From Seriola aureovittata (Eukaryota > Chordata > Actinopteri > Carangiformes > Carangidae): a DNA stretch of 64,000 nucleotides. This document shows, one piece after another, positions 11,335 through 23,840 of the stretch (position 1 is the first letter of the stretch; every line of letters begins with the position of its first letter). The stretch spans positions 17,664,318 to 17,728,317 of the forward strand of contig NC_079372.1 of NCBI RefSeq assembly GCF_021018895.1. The letters are read 5' to 3'. The translations under genes were made by a program, and so were the position numbers. Under the pieces are notes generated by a model. It was not told where the DNA came from and did no database searches. It saw only the letters and a program-made list of their open reading frames with translations.

Positions 11335-12825
11335 AAGTGACAAAATTAAACAGCGGGGCACTGGACTTATCAACGAACATTACTCAAACAGGAGTAATTG
11401 CTCTATTTGTTGAGGTCAACTGTGAATTAATACACATGTGGTGCTCAAGTAACTATTCAAACCACAGTGACCATGTTTTTATAATGAAGGAACATGTCAC
11501 ACAACAGCAGTGTGGTTCAGTGCTGTGTCTTTTTAATGGTTTGAACAGCTCTGTGGCCCAGGGGAACACGTATTATTATCAGGCTTTACACACACAACAC
11601 TTGTTAGCGGGATCAGTTCATTGTTAGATTTGTTGTCAGTAAGAAAAAAAAAAAACACTTATCCTTTAAAAGCCTTCCACTGATTGTCTTTAGGATCCCA
11701 TGTTATCCTGTCTGTCTCATCTCTCCTCTGACATTATGAAACGAGGGATTTTCCTCCCAGACAATCGTGCGCTAAAGAGAACAGATGTCACAATGAATAA
11801 ATCTGTGCTACCTCACATAGTTTGGAATATCTCTTGCAGTAATTGCTGTTCTCCAGCAATGGTTTAGGTGGTCTTCAGAGGAGAGTCTCCCTAACACAGC
11901 CTGAGTACTTCCACATGCTGAAATCTTAGCTAATGGTTTGGCACATGGCTTTTAATGAGAGCCCGAGACTTGGCAATCTCGTCGCGGGTTCTTTTCTACG
12001 AAGCCACATCAATAGCAGGACACGAGGCTTGTCATTAAATTGATCTGATTAAGTTTGGAGAAATTACAATATGCAGAGTAGGCCTGTGATTTCTCTGCAC
12101 CATGGTCACCGAGTCCAGACAGTGGGAGCTGTGCAGCGAGGCATGCCTGCTGACTGGGCCTTTATCCACACTGACACTGCAAATTACTGTAGCGCTCGTA
12201 CCTTTTCCAAATGTTTGGAGGAGCTCATGGCCAGTGGAATGCTTCTGCATTTCATCCCCATAAAGCTTCAGCTTCTCCTGCCTCGGTCCAGCTGGAAGGT
12301 AAAAGTGGACCGAATATACTGCAAATGGTTGTCTAACCGCAGTGAAACCACTTGAATAGTTCCCAAAGTATACAACTTCACTCATGTGGCGCTCAGGCCC
12401 AGGCGATCCCGACTCTGCTGAGGCTGAGTCATTTCAAACCCCAGGGTGGTGGCGTAAGTAGAACAGAAGAAATATTGATTTCTAATTATATTCATCAGGG
12501 AAGAAGAGACCACAAAGGACGGACTGATTACACACTAACATTATTCTGCTTGAGTGTTTTCCAAGCTCTCAGTGGATTGTTTTAAAAACTACTTTAGAGG
12601 AGTAAGATAAATGGAAGAGGTAGAAAACTTGAAATAGGATACAGGTACAGTCTTTTTTTTTTTTTTTTTTACAAATGAATAACTTTAGAGATTTAAACCA
12701 CGCTCCAGATAAAGAGGTTTAGGGGTAACAAAAATGTGACACCAACATCTGGTTAGAGGCATTAAAGCCTGTATCCAAAGTAAAATAAGACTTTGGCATC
12801 TAAAGTTCACTCATTAACACGTGTC
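11335..12825. other. Non-genic, repeat-poor DNA with possible unique block
   Basis: No coding similarity; overlapping open frames on both strands at 12035-12385 show no domain. The stretch 11690-12430 is free of familiar repeats and includes AT-rich homeodomain-like cores near 12035 (ATTAAATTGATCTGATTAAG). A T18 run lies at 12653-12670. Confidence 0.5.
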
Positions 12826-12941
12826 TCTTTGGATAGAGCCGGTGTGGCTGTTTCGTTCAATCTGTATGTGAAGCTAAGATAAATACCTGCTGGCTCTAGC
12901 TCCATATTTAGTGGACAGATGAGATGAGAGTGGCATCAATC
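12826..12941 (-). mobile_element. Foldback-type repeat (TTTTGGGAAATA family), copy 2
   Basis: Reads TTTGGATAGAGCCGGTGTGG, CTGGCTCTAGCTCCATATTT and GACAGATGAGATGAGAGTGG, the minus-sense core and arm of the family seen at 9173-9412. The block GAGAGTGGCATCAATC is identical in both copies. Truncated at both ends. Confidence 0.6.
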
Positions 12942-14820
12942 AAAAAAGAAATTGTAAAATGTAAGGACACTTGTCACCGTTTAATGCACATTTAAATTTG
13001 CACTTTGGTGCCATTTCAGCTGCAGTTTCATGTCTGTAGCTGTGGCGTGTTTCCTGTCATCCTACTTCAGGCAGGAGTTCTAGTTGGTTTCCACAGTGAG
13101 ACGCCAACAAATGGCAGAGAATGACTCAGTGAAATGTTTATTATTGTGTCGTGCGTCCAGCTATGTCAAACCTGCATGGGTTTACAAGAAATCATGAACT
13201 CTTTTAGGCCAGAACCAAAGTGCTGCATAAACATCTTCATATGATAAACCATAACAACTATCACGATCAAATTTTCTAAACCTAAACATTTACTGTACTG
13301 ATGAAATGAAAGTATATACTTAGAAGCCTGTAAAAGATGGCAATAGTAATTTAGACTGACGCCAACTTTAACATCAAAATTTCAATCTGTTTTTTTATTT
13401 TTTAGAAGAAAAATGAAATTCCTCTTCATCTCCGCTCCTCTTCAGCCAGAATATGTATCATGATGTTACTAATTATCAGTTGAATTTGATGAGGCGTTTT
13501 GTTGATGAAGTGAATCCTTGAAGTCATATAAACATGAAATATTTCATGGAGTCATTTCATGGAAAATTAACTCTAAAGTCGTGACAATTTCTTCAGTACA
13601 CAAGAAAATGGAACCGACTTTCCACAAATCTGCTTCCAGTCAGTTTTTCCATTTACAGAGTAGGAACACCTTCTTTCAACAAATTTTTTTTTTTTTTCCA
13701 TCAAACTTGAATAAAAGCTTAATTCTAATAAGTTAATTGTGCAAGAAATGATTCCTGTAGATACACAGCATATCCACCTTCTCAAACACTGAGTTAATAA
13801 AACTCTTTGCCCATTGAGAACTGTGTGATTCACGTCACACAATCACTGACGTGAATGAGGGAAAAGAGAGGAATTATGAACAAAGCTTAGTCACAGTTTT
13901 CCCCAAAGTGAATCTGCAGACAGTTCTGTCCTATGTGCCATCTGGACTTTAAAGACACCAGCCCATTATGACGTGCCAGCTTAATATTTCCCTAGTCTAC
14001 CTACTGTGTGAAACACACACACACACAATGATCCATCCAGCAAAATTAAATACTCATTGATAAAAATGTGTTGAGGCTTGGTTTTATAACACTGTAGGTG
14101 CGACTCCTTGTAACTTCTCTGATCAGCATCTGACATCATGTTACACACCAGATGTCTGCACTTAAGTTTTGTGGAGTTTACTCCAAAACAAAAGGCTGCT
14201 GTTAGTTTACGAAGAGGAGTAGCCAAAGTTACAGTTACATGGACTCCATGTGGTCTCAGGACCACCTGGTTGGGCCTTAGGGATCTGGCAGATCAGGGAT
14301 TTATACGTAGGTAAATAAGTTACAAAACGCCAGGGCTTGTAGACTTGATGTGAGAGCTTGTAGAACAAAAGTCTGAACTCGTACGTTTTTTAAATTTTCA
14401 CTTGTATAATATAGTGACACATGACACACGTGAGGAACTTTTACATAAACGCAACTTGATTGGCTGGCACCTGCACTGCCGGTTTTTGAAAAGTTAAACT
14501 TTTCTCAACTTATACTGCAAACAATGCCAGCAAAACAAAGCAGCGGAATCACCATGCAGTTTGATAACACTTGACACCCCCATTCAAAGTGAATGAGAAG
14601 CATCTTGATCTTTTCAGATGTGACATAATGTAATTTTATAATAGAGGCCTCATGTAGCCACTGTACCGTCCACTGACTGACTTGTATTTTATCAGGGTGA
14701 TCCTGGAGTGGAGTATATTGATGTGACAGTGTTAAACTCCCTGTATTTGCATGTTTTCATGTACATATAATTAAGTTTGTGTGTGTGCATATATATTATT
14801 TTGTTTCCTTTTCTGTTTCT
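12942..14820. other. Non-genic DNA, nothing recognised
   Basis: No coding similarity. A short CA run is present at about 14013-14027. No familiar repeat block was identified. Confidence 0.6.
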
Positions 14821-14885
14821 CCGTCAGTGATGCGCTCTTATCTACTGGTTTGAAAGGTGCTGTGTAAATAAAGATTTACTCACAT
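14821..14885 (+). mobile_element. L2-type LINE 3' tail fragment
   Basis: Contains TTTGAAAGGTGCTGTGTAAA followed by TAAAGATTTACT. This matches the characteristic 3' end of fish L2-like LINEs, where 'aaaggtgctatataaataaa' precedes the terminal repeats. No coding part remains. A similar tail occurs at 56630-56682. Confidence 0.45.
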
Positions 14886-15288
14886 TTGCTTGAAACAGAA
14901 TCGAGCGATCATGGCTGTGAAGTGTTCACAACATCACAACAGGCACCAGCAGCTTCTGTGATGTCCTGCATCAGCTACAACAGACTTGGGAGAGCAGTGG
15001 TCTTGTACCCAGTGACCCTAACTCCAGTATCCAGATTCCTGAAATCAAATGCCCACTGAGCTCAGTGGAATTTGCTGGACTGAATGCCGCTGTGGACCAA
15101 CAAGTCTTGTTGCTTATGTTTATTTAGCTGTAATCTAATACATGCAGAGTAAAAGAGTAGATTTTTTCAATCTGTACACTTGTGAATATATTTTCTGTAA
15201 CTTCACTTCTTTTAGAAAGCTGCTGTGTGAATATTTTAAATTTCATCATACAAGTTTGAATTTTTTCTAAAGGTTTATAAAATGTTTG

Positions 15289-15291
<3 letters not shown>

Positions 15292-15323
<32 letters not shown>
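15292..15323. repeat. (AC)n microsatellite, 16 units
   Basis: Perfect dinucleotide array of about 16 AC units flanked by TTTT and AAACC. Confidence 0.95.
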
Positions 15324-15326
<3 letters not shown>

Positions 15327-17029
15327 CTAGTGTTTGAGTTAAGTGGTGCATTTTACTTTCTGGGGTGGACTTGGGTAAACTGAGCAACAATGGCCATTAT
15401 GGCTGAACAGGCAGTAGCGTCACTGGCCACATCTGTCCCATGTTAAACGGACTCCGCGGCCAGTATAGCTGTCAGTGGTCCATGACATCCACACCTCCTG
15501 CAGGACACCACACGCTTAAGCAGTCACACGTGTTTGTAGTTTTTGTTTGCACCACAGAGGCAACTTTTCCTTTCTTCTGACATTGTGCTCTCGCAAATAA
15601 GTGGGAAAAACAACCTGTTGGCAGCTTTTACGCAGTGTGCATCTTACAAATAATATATGGTTCAATTTTCTGGAGATGGAGATCGTCTCCCACGTGGAAA
15701 AATTACATAACAACCAGGGGCATCAACTCAAGATATGACGACGTCTCTTAATCTAATGCAATTTTCGAGCTGCGGTTTCAAATCCACTTATTTTATGGGA
15801 CAAATGGAACAGAAACTGATAACTGATCCGATTTAACATCAAACATGTGTGGGTATTAAATAAAACAAAATTGATATTTTAAACCTGATTTTATGAGGGA
15901 GGAAACATGTGTTCCCAACATGTTACCCCATTTTTCATGAACTGAAGTCGACATAAATGCCACTACACTCTTCAAAGGCAGTTTAACGGAGAACATAACT
16001 GGGAACATACAGAAAAAACTATCAGTTGACATTAACTGTGGAGACTATGAAGGAAGCTGGTGCCTGTGCTGTGAATCTACAGGGATCCCCCATTAAAAGA
16101 AAAGTATTTAAGACTCTGGAAGAAAATTGACAACATCCTCCACTACTGTAAGCAGCAGAATAAAATCTGAGGAGACTGAATCTGATAAAATACACTGTCA
16201 GTTTATTAGTAAAGTAATAATTCAAATCACTGAGGGTAGGCTAAGCAACACACACACTTTGTATAACACAATGCAGTTCAGCAGCACCACAAACTACAGC
16301 CTCCAACATGATCACTGAATCAAAACCTCCTTAACACAGTTACAACAAAAACTGAACGTTGAAAACCTTCATGAAGGAGGAACTGCTGTGTTTCACTGTA
16401 GCATCAGCACGTGTTGCACTACTGAGTATTTGAACCAGCATTGTGCAAATACCCAGTGAAATCAAACATGAAAAGTTGTGACCACTTCTGTCAGTCGATG
16501 CAACAAAAACCAGAGCCTGTTTACATAAAACATCCTTGAATTTTCACAACTGGTCTGAGGCCAGTTTTAGCTCAGGAGGCCCAGTAAAGGTGGGTAAACT
16601 CTGACCCCTGCTGATCACAAAGAAAACAACCACCAGTGGAGGGAAAAAAAAAAAGAATTACTTAAATGCTTAAATGACCCTGTTGGATAGTAAATTGCAT
16701 TACTGTCATGCATACAATGGCATTAAGACATAAATAAATGGATCAGAGGCTGGGAGCTGAATTCAATAGGTTTACCCTCAACCAAATATCCATAGTCATT
16801 CCTAATCACCTCGTGGTAGATTGGTGTCTGCCGACAGAAATACAGAAACCTGTTAATTCAGGCTCACAGCTGGGGGACATTTTATGCTGAAAGACAAACT
16901 GTTCTGTGTTTTTGAATAAAACCGCAGGTTGTCATGTCGTGTTCAGTCTGGGCCAGCAGGTGGCAGCAGCTGCAGGTCCTGACCGGCTCAGTCGGTTGTT
17001 TGACTCTGCACTTCAACAAATTTGACAGA

Positions 17030-17031
<2 letters not shown>

Positions 17032-17058
<27 letters not shown>
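17032..17058. repeat. Poly(T) tract, T27
   Basis: Uninterrupted run of 27 T. Confidence 0.95.
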
Positions 17059-17065
<7 letters not shown>

Positions 17066-17524
17066 CCTGTCTAGTGTCTCTGTCATCATTCTCACCCGAC
17101 CTCATCTGTGCATCTATGTTGACAAGACACTGTAGGAATGAGATCTCCACCACCTGTTCTATCATCACATGATGCTGAAGCTGTAATCCATACATTTGTA
17201 TCGTCCACGCATGATCATTGTATTACTCTTCCTTGTCCTACAACAAAACATCCCTTTTTTAAAGTTTGTTTTTAACATGATTTGTTTTTTATTCTTTTTA
17301 ATCTAGTATTTAAACATCTTTCTGACATTGGTGTTTTCTAATATGGTTTTTGTTTTATTTAAAATTTATTATTTTATTAGCTTGATGTATGTTTCTACCG
17401 AGTTTTCTCTTTAATCATTAAATGTATTGGGAACATGTTGAATGGTGATCCTGCACATTAAATGAAAGTGATTGTTTGATTTAATGAGAACAAAATCACA
17501 TAAAAATCCTGGACACATGCATTT

Positions 17525-17595
17525 TGAATTATTGATTAATCTGCCAGTTTGTTTCTCAATTAATCATTTGATTTATACAGCATCCGAAAAACTGA
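17525..17595 (+). mobile_element. Fragment of the GATTAATC-rich MITE-like family
   Basis: Reads TTATTGATTAATCTGCCAG, CTCAATTAATCATTTG and TTTATACAGCATCCGAAAA, which resembles the right part of a common fish element with ATTAATCTGCCGATTA-type blocks. The fuller copy is at 21655-22385. Confidence 0.5.
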
Positions 17596-17604
17596 ACTAG
17601 AATT

Positions 17605-17975
17605 AACACGTTATGGTCATGGCCTCTGCCAAACAGTACAGGGTTGATTAGTGTGTGAATTCTTGAATTAAGAGTGTTCAAAAGGTCAAGATCACTGTGA
17701 CCTCCCAAAACACAAAGTTCATCTTTGAGTACAAGTGAATGTTTGTGCCAAATTTACAGTTCTTCTCTCAAGGTGGCCTTGAGGTATCCTTTTTCATAAG
17801 GCCAAAAACATGCTGTAAGGATAGGGTCAGTAATCCTGACCTTTTGACCTTTAGCCTCCAAATCTGATCAGGTCATCTTTGAGTCCTGGTGAATACTTGC
17901 GCCAAATTTGAAGAAATTCCTTCAAAACATTACTTAGCTCGTGTTCACAAGAATGGGGCGGAAAGACAATAAGGT
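17605..17975 (-). repeat. Dispersed repeat carrying nuclear-receptor half-sites, copy 2
   Basis: Minus-sense relative of the repeat at 10905-11330. Blocks include AAGGTCAAGATCACTGTGAC, ATCTTTGAGTACAAGTGAA, TGACCTTTTGACCTTTAGCC, a second ATCTTTGAGTCCTGGTGAA, GCGCCAAATTTGAAGAAAT and CAAGAATGGGGCGGAAAGAC. The internal block is partly duplicated. Positions 17689-17703 form an estrogen-response-like palindrome with one perfect half-site, TGACCT. Confidence 0.6.
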
Positions 17976-18174
17976 CATTATTAAGGGTTTTTAATAAGTG
18001 TCTTGTTTTAAGTCTCTTAGTGGTCATTCTGCATCACACAGATATGTGTGGAGGATGTTAGAGGAACATAACAATCTTTGCAAATACTTCCAATACAATA
18101 ATTCAAACCAAGAAGTTTGTCCATTCTCCTCAGTATCTTTTTTTTTATTTTTTATTTCTGAGACATTGTGAGAG

Positions 18175-18295
18175 TGATGGAGCTCTGACGAGGGGAGAGC
18201 GAAGAGAGAGGCCTGTGGGGGATTCAATTCCCTGGGCAGCATGGGGGTAAAAACGCTCCGACGGGTAGGGGGTCTTAACCACTGTAACATCACTG
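18175..18295 (-). repeat. tRNA-like sequence, possible SINE head or tRNA pseudogene
   Basis: Read on the minus strand the block has TTACAGTGGTTAAGACC, which resembles a tRNA A-box region, and GGGAATTGAATCCC about 50 bases later, which resembles a T-arm with B box. Spacing is in the range for a tRNA with a variable loop, but I could not fold a full cloverleaf, so a functional tRNA is not claimed. Confidence 0.3.
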
Positions 18296-18299
18296 AGTA

Positions 18300-21200
18300 T
18301 GACTCATCTATTCAAAGAAAATAATGTGTCAAAATTGTTCAAACACAACACACAGTTTCACAAGGGAAGGAAAACCCAGAGAACGAGACTCTACTGTCAC
18401 ATTCCTGCTAGAGTGCAGCTCCGGCCGCAGGAGTCCAAGAGAGTAGTTAACAGCTTGCCTGTTCACCGTGATTACACATGTGGGCACCTTGTAAATGAAC
18501 ATCAAAAGGCGTTATAATATACAGGCTTATATGTAGATTGTTAATACAGACACATACGGGCTCAGTTCAGGTATCCAGGGAAAGGAATTGGTGCCAAAGC
18601 TACCTATTAGATTCAAGTGTTTGATATTAATGATCTTTCTGTGTGAACAGTTACATATTGCAGGTGTTTGTTTCTCAGACTCCCTCTCCGCTACTTGACA
18701 AGCCAGATCTGTCCTGCCTCTTAAGTGCGTCCCTTTTGCAAATGAAATCAGAAAATGGAGCCACTTGTCACTGGTGAAACTCGTCTCTGCACTCTATTAG
18801 CAACTTGCCAAAAACAATCTGTCACTTCCCTCGCAGCAGTCACAACAACGGGAACAAGGAGAATTATTATCTGCTACCTGCCTGTCACAAACAACAAACG
18901 CTGAAGAGGAAATTTTTAATATTTCCAAGTTTAGCATAATAGAATGTCACAGCTCTCCAGTTTACAAGATGTCTATAAATCATTTATGGAAATAGGCTGC
19001 ATTGCATTACAATAGTTAAGATTAAATAATTTGTAAAGATGGGTGTTTTATGCTGCAGCAGTTATGTGCAGCATATTTTTGTGGATTCAGACTTTCTCTC
19101 TGTTCCAGGTGTTTCATGCCTCTGTGTCTTTTTTGTTCTGAGGCAGACAGGTGAAGCAAAAGAGATGGAAGATGCAAGATATAGGCAGGGTCCCGCAAAA
19201 CTGGCTTTGTGCCCTTTTTTTGCTCGGTGTATTCTTCTTTCTCAGTTTTATCATGAGCGATTCATTTTTGATTGTAGTTTTGAAGAAACTCCTCAGAATC
19301 CCATAGTGCACAGAAAGAAACTGAGAGGAAGTAAATGGAAAAGGGGGAAAGCAATTATAGGATTCAGTGCCTGGTGATGATCGAGATCAACAACTTGACT
19401 TTCGCAATGTTCTCTGACTGTGCACCACACAAAGGCGTCTTACAGAGCCAGCGCACAACAGCTACATAAGATTTGGTATTCTCTGATGTTTTGATGAACC
19501 GAACTGAACAAACATAAGAATGTGGATAAGGACTTTTCAACGTCTAAAGAAGCTCAAACGTTGACCAGGTTGTTCCCCAGCTGCAGATATGAGACTGACT
19601 GCAGTAAAAAGGAAAGAGTTGGTGACTGAGACTAACGTCCACACTCCTTTTTTTGATGCAGGTTAATTGATTTTATATGGAACAGCCGCAATCTGTACTG
19701 AAGTGAAAGTGATAATAATGCTAGCTTATAATAGAATCACCAATAAGATGGCCACAAAATAAAGATAATAAGAATATTTTACCTATCTATTGTTTGTCTT
19801 TCGTTTTAACTTGCGTTGCTGTGACAACTGTGTTGATGTTCTGTGTTGGTGCAGTTTAGTTTATTTACAGTTAAAAACACACACATAAGTTATAGTATGA
19901 CAGTAGCAGAAATAAAATAAAAAGATAAACCGCAGACAATAAAACAATTTTTACCAGTAACCGGCACTAAAAGTTGTGTAACCTGTAGGATATATGAGAG
20001 TCAGGATATCTGCAAGCTAACAAGCTAACTATGGATTCATTTAGTTAACTGGGAGCTACATATTTTAGCCTGTATTTGTTCACATTTTTGCAATTTTTTT
20101 CTGATGTACGGAGATAGGCTGCAAATATGGAAATGAAAAGTAATTGGCATTCTTATTCATTTTCTATCTGTAATGTCTTGTATCATCAAATGTTTGATAT
20201 TTGACAAGGAGAGCTAACAAAGACGCATCAGTAATAAACGGTCTCATCTTTGATTTCTGCATGTGTCCAGTGTTGCAAAAGGAATCAAAACAGATCGAAA
20301 ATCTAGCCGGTGGTCTTGCACAACAAAATAAGAGTTAAAGTGGTTGCTAAGCAACAGATATCACTCTGGCCTTCCTCCAGCAGCAGATGCTTTTTGGAGG
20401 ATGTTTTTCAACCCATCACAAAAAAAAATCACAAGTTGACATGACTTCGTTCAGCTCTCTTCAGTCAACAGAAATACGACTCTTCACTGGTTCCTGTGAG
20501 ACACTTGCCATATAATTTGGGAAGTCAGCAGATATTCCATCCAGTTCCATGTCCAACATCCAGATGCTGTTTTAAAAGTCCAAACAGATGGGGAGGGGGT
20601 TTTCATCATCAGAGCAAGATATTTGGAGCCTAAACTGTCATTTTACTCTTATTTGCCAAAAATTCATTTCTAATCCATTTCTCCAACTTTAGCTGTGCAT
20701 GAATTCCACCAGACTTATTTTTCTGCATCTGCTGGTGGTTTAATCTTCTATTCACAGAAATAATCAGCCACTAATCTTCAGTACTTCTGCTGTCCATGTG
20801 ATGGCGCCATTGATTCACATTAGACATGTCCTTGCAGCCGGAGCCTCTCTCACCCACGTGAACCTCTTTGCAGCACACATGAAAAAATAACTCTCTTTAC
20901 ATCAGTATGATAATGATGGGAGTTTCTAAATACGGGCTTCAATATGTACCCTCACACTGTGGCATGAGGCACTTAGGCTAGTTGATCCTTTGATGTCCCA
21001 GAAATAGGCTTGGAAGCAGGTATCATTAGGGTTTTTAGAGAGGGAGCGAGAGAGTAGCTTCTCCATCAAAGCATGCGCGCTCCCCTTTGTAATGGAAACA
21101 CCGGATGAGAGCTGCGCTGAAGGAGTCTAGCCATGAGTTTCCGTGTTTGAAAGGCAAATACAAAACACGCCATACAGTGCACACAATCTTTTCACATGTT

Positions 21201-21650
21201 GGCTGTTGAGTGTTTGAAGCAGAAGTGAAATGACTGATTTAAAATGTATGGGGGGAAAAAAAAAAAAAGTTATATGTTGCACTTTGTCATAATGAACCAA
21301 TGAGGAACACATGAATTTTCTATTTAGTAGTTGACGACTACTGCATGATCATTTTATGTGCCATGTGAATCCATATTGGTCACATGTGTTTCGAAAGGCA
21401 AAATCAATGTATTTATATTATCAGCCTATAGCTGTGTTTTAGTTTTGATATTGTCGCCTACATTTTACCCATAGTTCTAGGCAGCCACAGGTTACAATTA
21501 GTCTAGAAATGCATAATCCATCACGCAATTATATCTGCATTCAATGTCATCACGGTTCCATGGCCATTAACTTACTTACCTTGCCTTGGTTTGCTTTAAA
21601 AAGTAGCATTAATATAGTTTTCATTGTACACTAATTGTTACTCCTCTTGA
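18300..21650. other. Non-genic DNA, nothing recognised
   Basis: No coding similarity; the 112-residue open frame at 19039-19377 has no domain and looks like chance. Stretches near 18640-18900 and 20790-21120 are free of familiar repeats and may be unique sequence. Confidence 0.55.
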
Positions 21651-21654
21651 GATT

Positions 21655-22385
21655 AGAGCTGAAACAATTAGTCAAGCTACTGATTAGTCAAACTCCAGAT
21701 ATGAAACATGGAAAAATGTAGCAATAGTTTTGAACAGAACCTGTAATTGTTAGTTGTTTTGGGGTTTTTTGGGTTTTTTTATAACCCTAAATTGAGAAAT
21801 ATACAGTGGTTCCAGCTGCTTTTCTGTCTTTATCATTTCCAATTGAATGTCTTGGTCTGTCAAAAGACATTTGCAACCCCTAGTCTCCTAGAAATTGCAT
21901 TTATACTACATTTATTACCAGGTTGGAAAAGCCAGATATTTTTTAATAAGGAAACATTACTGAACATATGGCATGTCGTAAAATGTCTAAAACTTTCTTT
22001 AACTTTTTTTTTTTTTTTATGGTTATCTTTTGGCCCTCAGAGCAGTTTCGTAAGATTAAGGAAAGGTTGTCTTCTGGCTTATTACAGAAAAAGTCCAAAA
22101 AGTCTTAAAGCACGAGACATGGTGAAGTTGTCATTTTTACTATTAGTATATTTATCTGAAATCCACATCTTTCCCAAACCTTAACCGAAGTGCTTTTGGT
22201 GCACTGGTCTCTGGTGTCAAATCCCTGCACTTCACCCACAATCCACCTCAACCACCTCTGTACAGCTAACACGTAACACTAAATATTGTCCCAGTCTTGA
22301 AGTTATTTCATAGACAAATAACCAGCTAATCAGATGGAATAATAGATTCAATAGAGTAATGAAAACAACAGTTAGTTGCAGCCCT
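21655..22385 (+). mobile_element. MITE-like element with AGAGCTGAAAC / GTTGCAGCCCT termini
   Basis: Begins AGAGCTGAAACAATTAGTC (21655) and ends GTTAGTTGCAGCCCT (22385). The reverse complement of the end, AGGGCTGCAAC, pairs with the start, giving short imperfect terminal inverted repeats. Internal blocks GTGGTTCCAGCTGCTTTTCT and AATGTCTTGGTCTGTCAAAA follow the order of a very common percomorph element. Here it is about 730 bp, longer than the roughly 400 bp I expect, so it probably contains an insertion around 21900-22280 (including a T-run near 22004). No transposase. No clear target duplication. Confidence 0.55.
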
Positions 22386-22502
22386 GTTTTAGGCCGCCCA
22401 GATGTGATGGTGAACCACATCATTGGCGATCATTTTTAAACACGTTCATCTGAGGGAGAACCGAACTGACTGAAAGGTTTAGATCAGTCTAGATTTATGG
22501 CA

Positions 22503-22737
22503 TGGATTCAGGAGGTGGAGCGGGTCGTCCACTAATCAGACGGTCAGTGGTTCGATCTCCGGCTCCTTCAGTCTGTATGTTGAAGTGTCCTTGAACCCTA
22601 AATTGCCCCTTATGGCTGTTCCATCAGTAAATGAGTGTGTGTGTGGGTGTTATGTATATATGTGTGGGTGAATGTGACAACTATTTTAAAGCAGTTTGAG
22701 TGGTTGATGAGACTAGAAAAGTGATATAAGTGCCATT
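22503..22737 (+). mobile_element. tRNA-derived SINE, near full length
   Basis: A B-box-like GGTTCGATCTC (22549-22559) sits about 35 bases after a degenerate A-box region (GGTGGAGCGGGTC). It is followed by the family body: CCGGCTCCTTCAGTC, TGAAGTGTCCTTGAACCC, AAATTGCCCCTTATGGCTG, then a GT-rich region, AAAGCAGTTTGAGTGGTTGA and GACTAGAAAAGTGATATAAG. This is the arrangement of an abundant percomorph SINE. A second copy, disrupted by a GT array, is at 63288-63489. Confidence 0.7.
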
Positions 22738-23639
22738 TTCATCGATTACCTAATACTTACTACAAATATGAAGGAATATATTACATTACACAAAATTAAT
22801 GCAGACTTCATCTCCACTGTGATGGATTATACAGACCTTTACCCAATAGTATGTACAGTACTATACATATGTTAATGCATCAGTAAGGGTCTTTGTTGTT
22901 TAAGTGCTAACCTAAATCTGTTTTCTGAGTAATTGAATAAAACAATCAGCCAATCAGAAGAGAGGTTCAGAGCCAGAGTGTGACTTACCTGTTGTTACTA
23001 GAGCTCGAGAGAAACGTGAGAAAGGAGGTGTAAAACTACATTGAGATGGTTTTTTGGTTCTTGAAACTACAAATATATCTTCTTATGGATCAACACTTCA
23101 AATAAAACACTGGAAAGTGGAAAATATGGGACCTTTTTTTTTTTTTTTATAAAATACCTCTCCACCATTGTCTCACTCCATCTGTATTTTCTGTTTGGAC
23201 ATCCAGACTGTGATTCCTCTTACCTCAACAGGTTTCACCACTTTCCTGGATTTCAGTGAACAGGATTTCTTAATTAACATGTGAACAACAGAAGTGATCC
23301 GTAAGGGTGTGTTTATTATACATGGTAAGAAAATATAATGAAGTAATTAAAGAAAAGTAATTTGCTAGTCTGTCGGCATAAATGGAAAATAATGTTTCCG
23401 AAGACAATTAGATGAATAAAATTTGTCATTAAAATGTTTATAAATGACTTCCTCTGTTCGACTGAGGTGGATATTACAACGCTGTGTTCATTTTTCTGAA
23501 TGTAGCATAAGGTGAGCTCGCACCTTGCATGTATTCATATGGATTTTGTACCCAGTCAAGTCCTGCATAAGCTGCCCCAGCAACATTTTCAAGATCCAGC
23601 TGCCCTTAGATAACACTAGATAAAAAAAACTATGACAAG

Positions 23640-23840
23640 GCAAAGTCTGCAGAGTTGTCTGTGCCTTTGTGGGCTGGCCTAATTAGGCTTATAAATCTGG
23701 CCAAAATCTATGCAGTAGCTGCTTGTTCCTCTCCAGACTGTGACTTGACATATTCCAGGTTTTACCCCCCAAATCACCAGGGGCATCTCTTGGAGAACAT
23801 AATCCTTAATGCTCCAATTCATCAAGTCCCAGCACTGTAA
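23640..23840. promoter_or_regulatory. Candidate conserved non-coding block (unproven)
   Basis: Repeat-free sequence with homeodomain-like CTAATTAGGCTTATAAATC (about 23678). It cannot be shown to be conserved from one genome; the call rests on composition and motif content only. Confidence 0.2.

Larger units (their letters stand above)
14886..17520. other. Non-genic DNA with one CA microsatellite and poly(T)
   Basis: No coding similarity. Holds the CA array at 15292-15323 and the T27 tract at 17032-17058; the rest shows no familiar family. Confidence 0.6.

Noticed and set aside
12035..12385. Overlapping open frames of about 100 residues on both strands
   Set aside because: No recognisable domain in either frame and no splice or start context; random expectation in a stretch of moderate GC.
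18024..18293. Minus-strand open frame of 89 residues
   Set aside because: It overlaps the tRNA-like block and has no protein similarity.
21747..22184. Longest open frame in the window, 145 residues
   Set aside because: It lies inside the MITE-like element 21655-22385 and reads through a poly(T) run; no domain.
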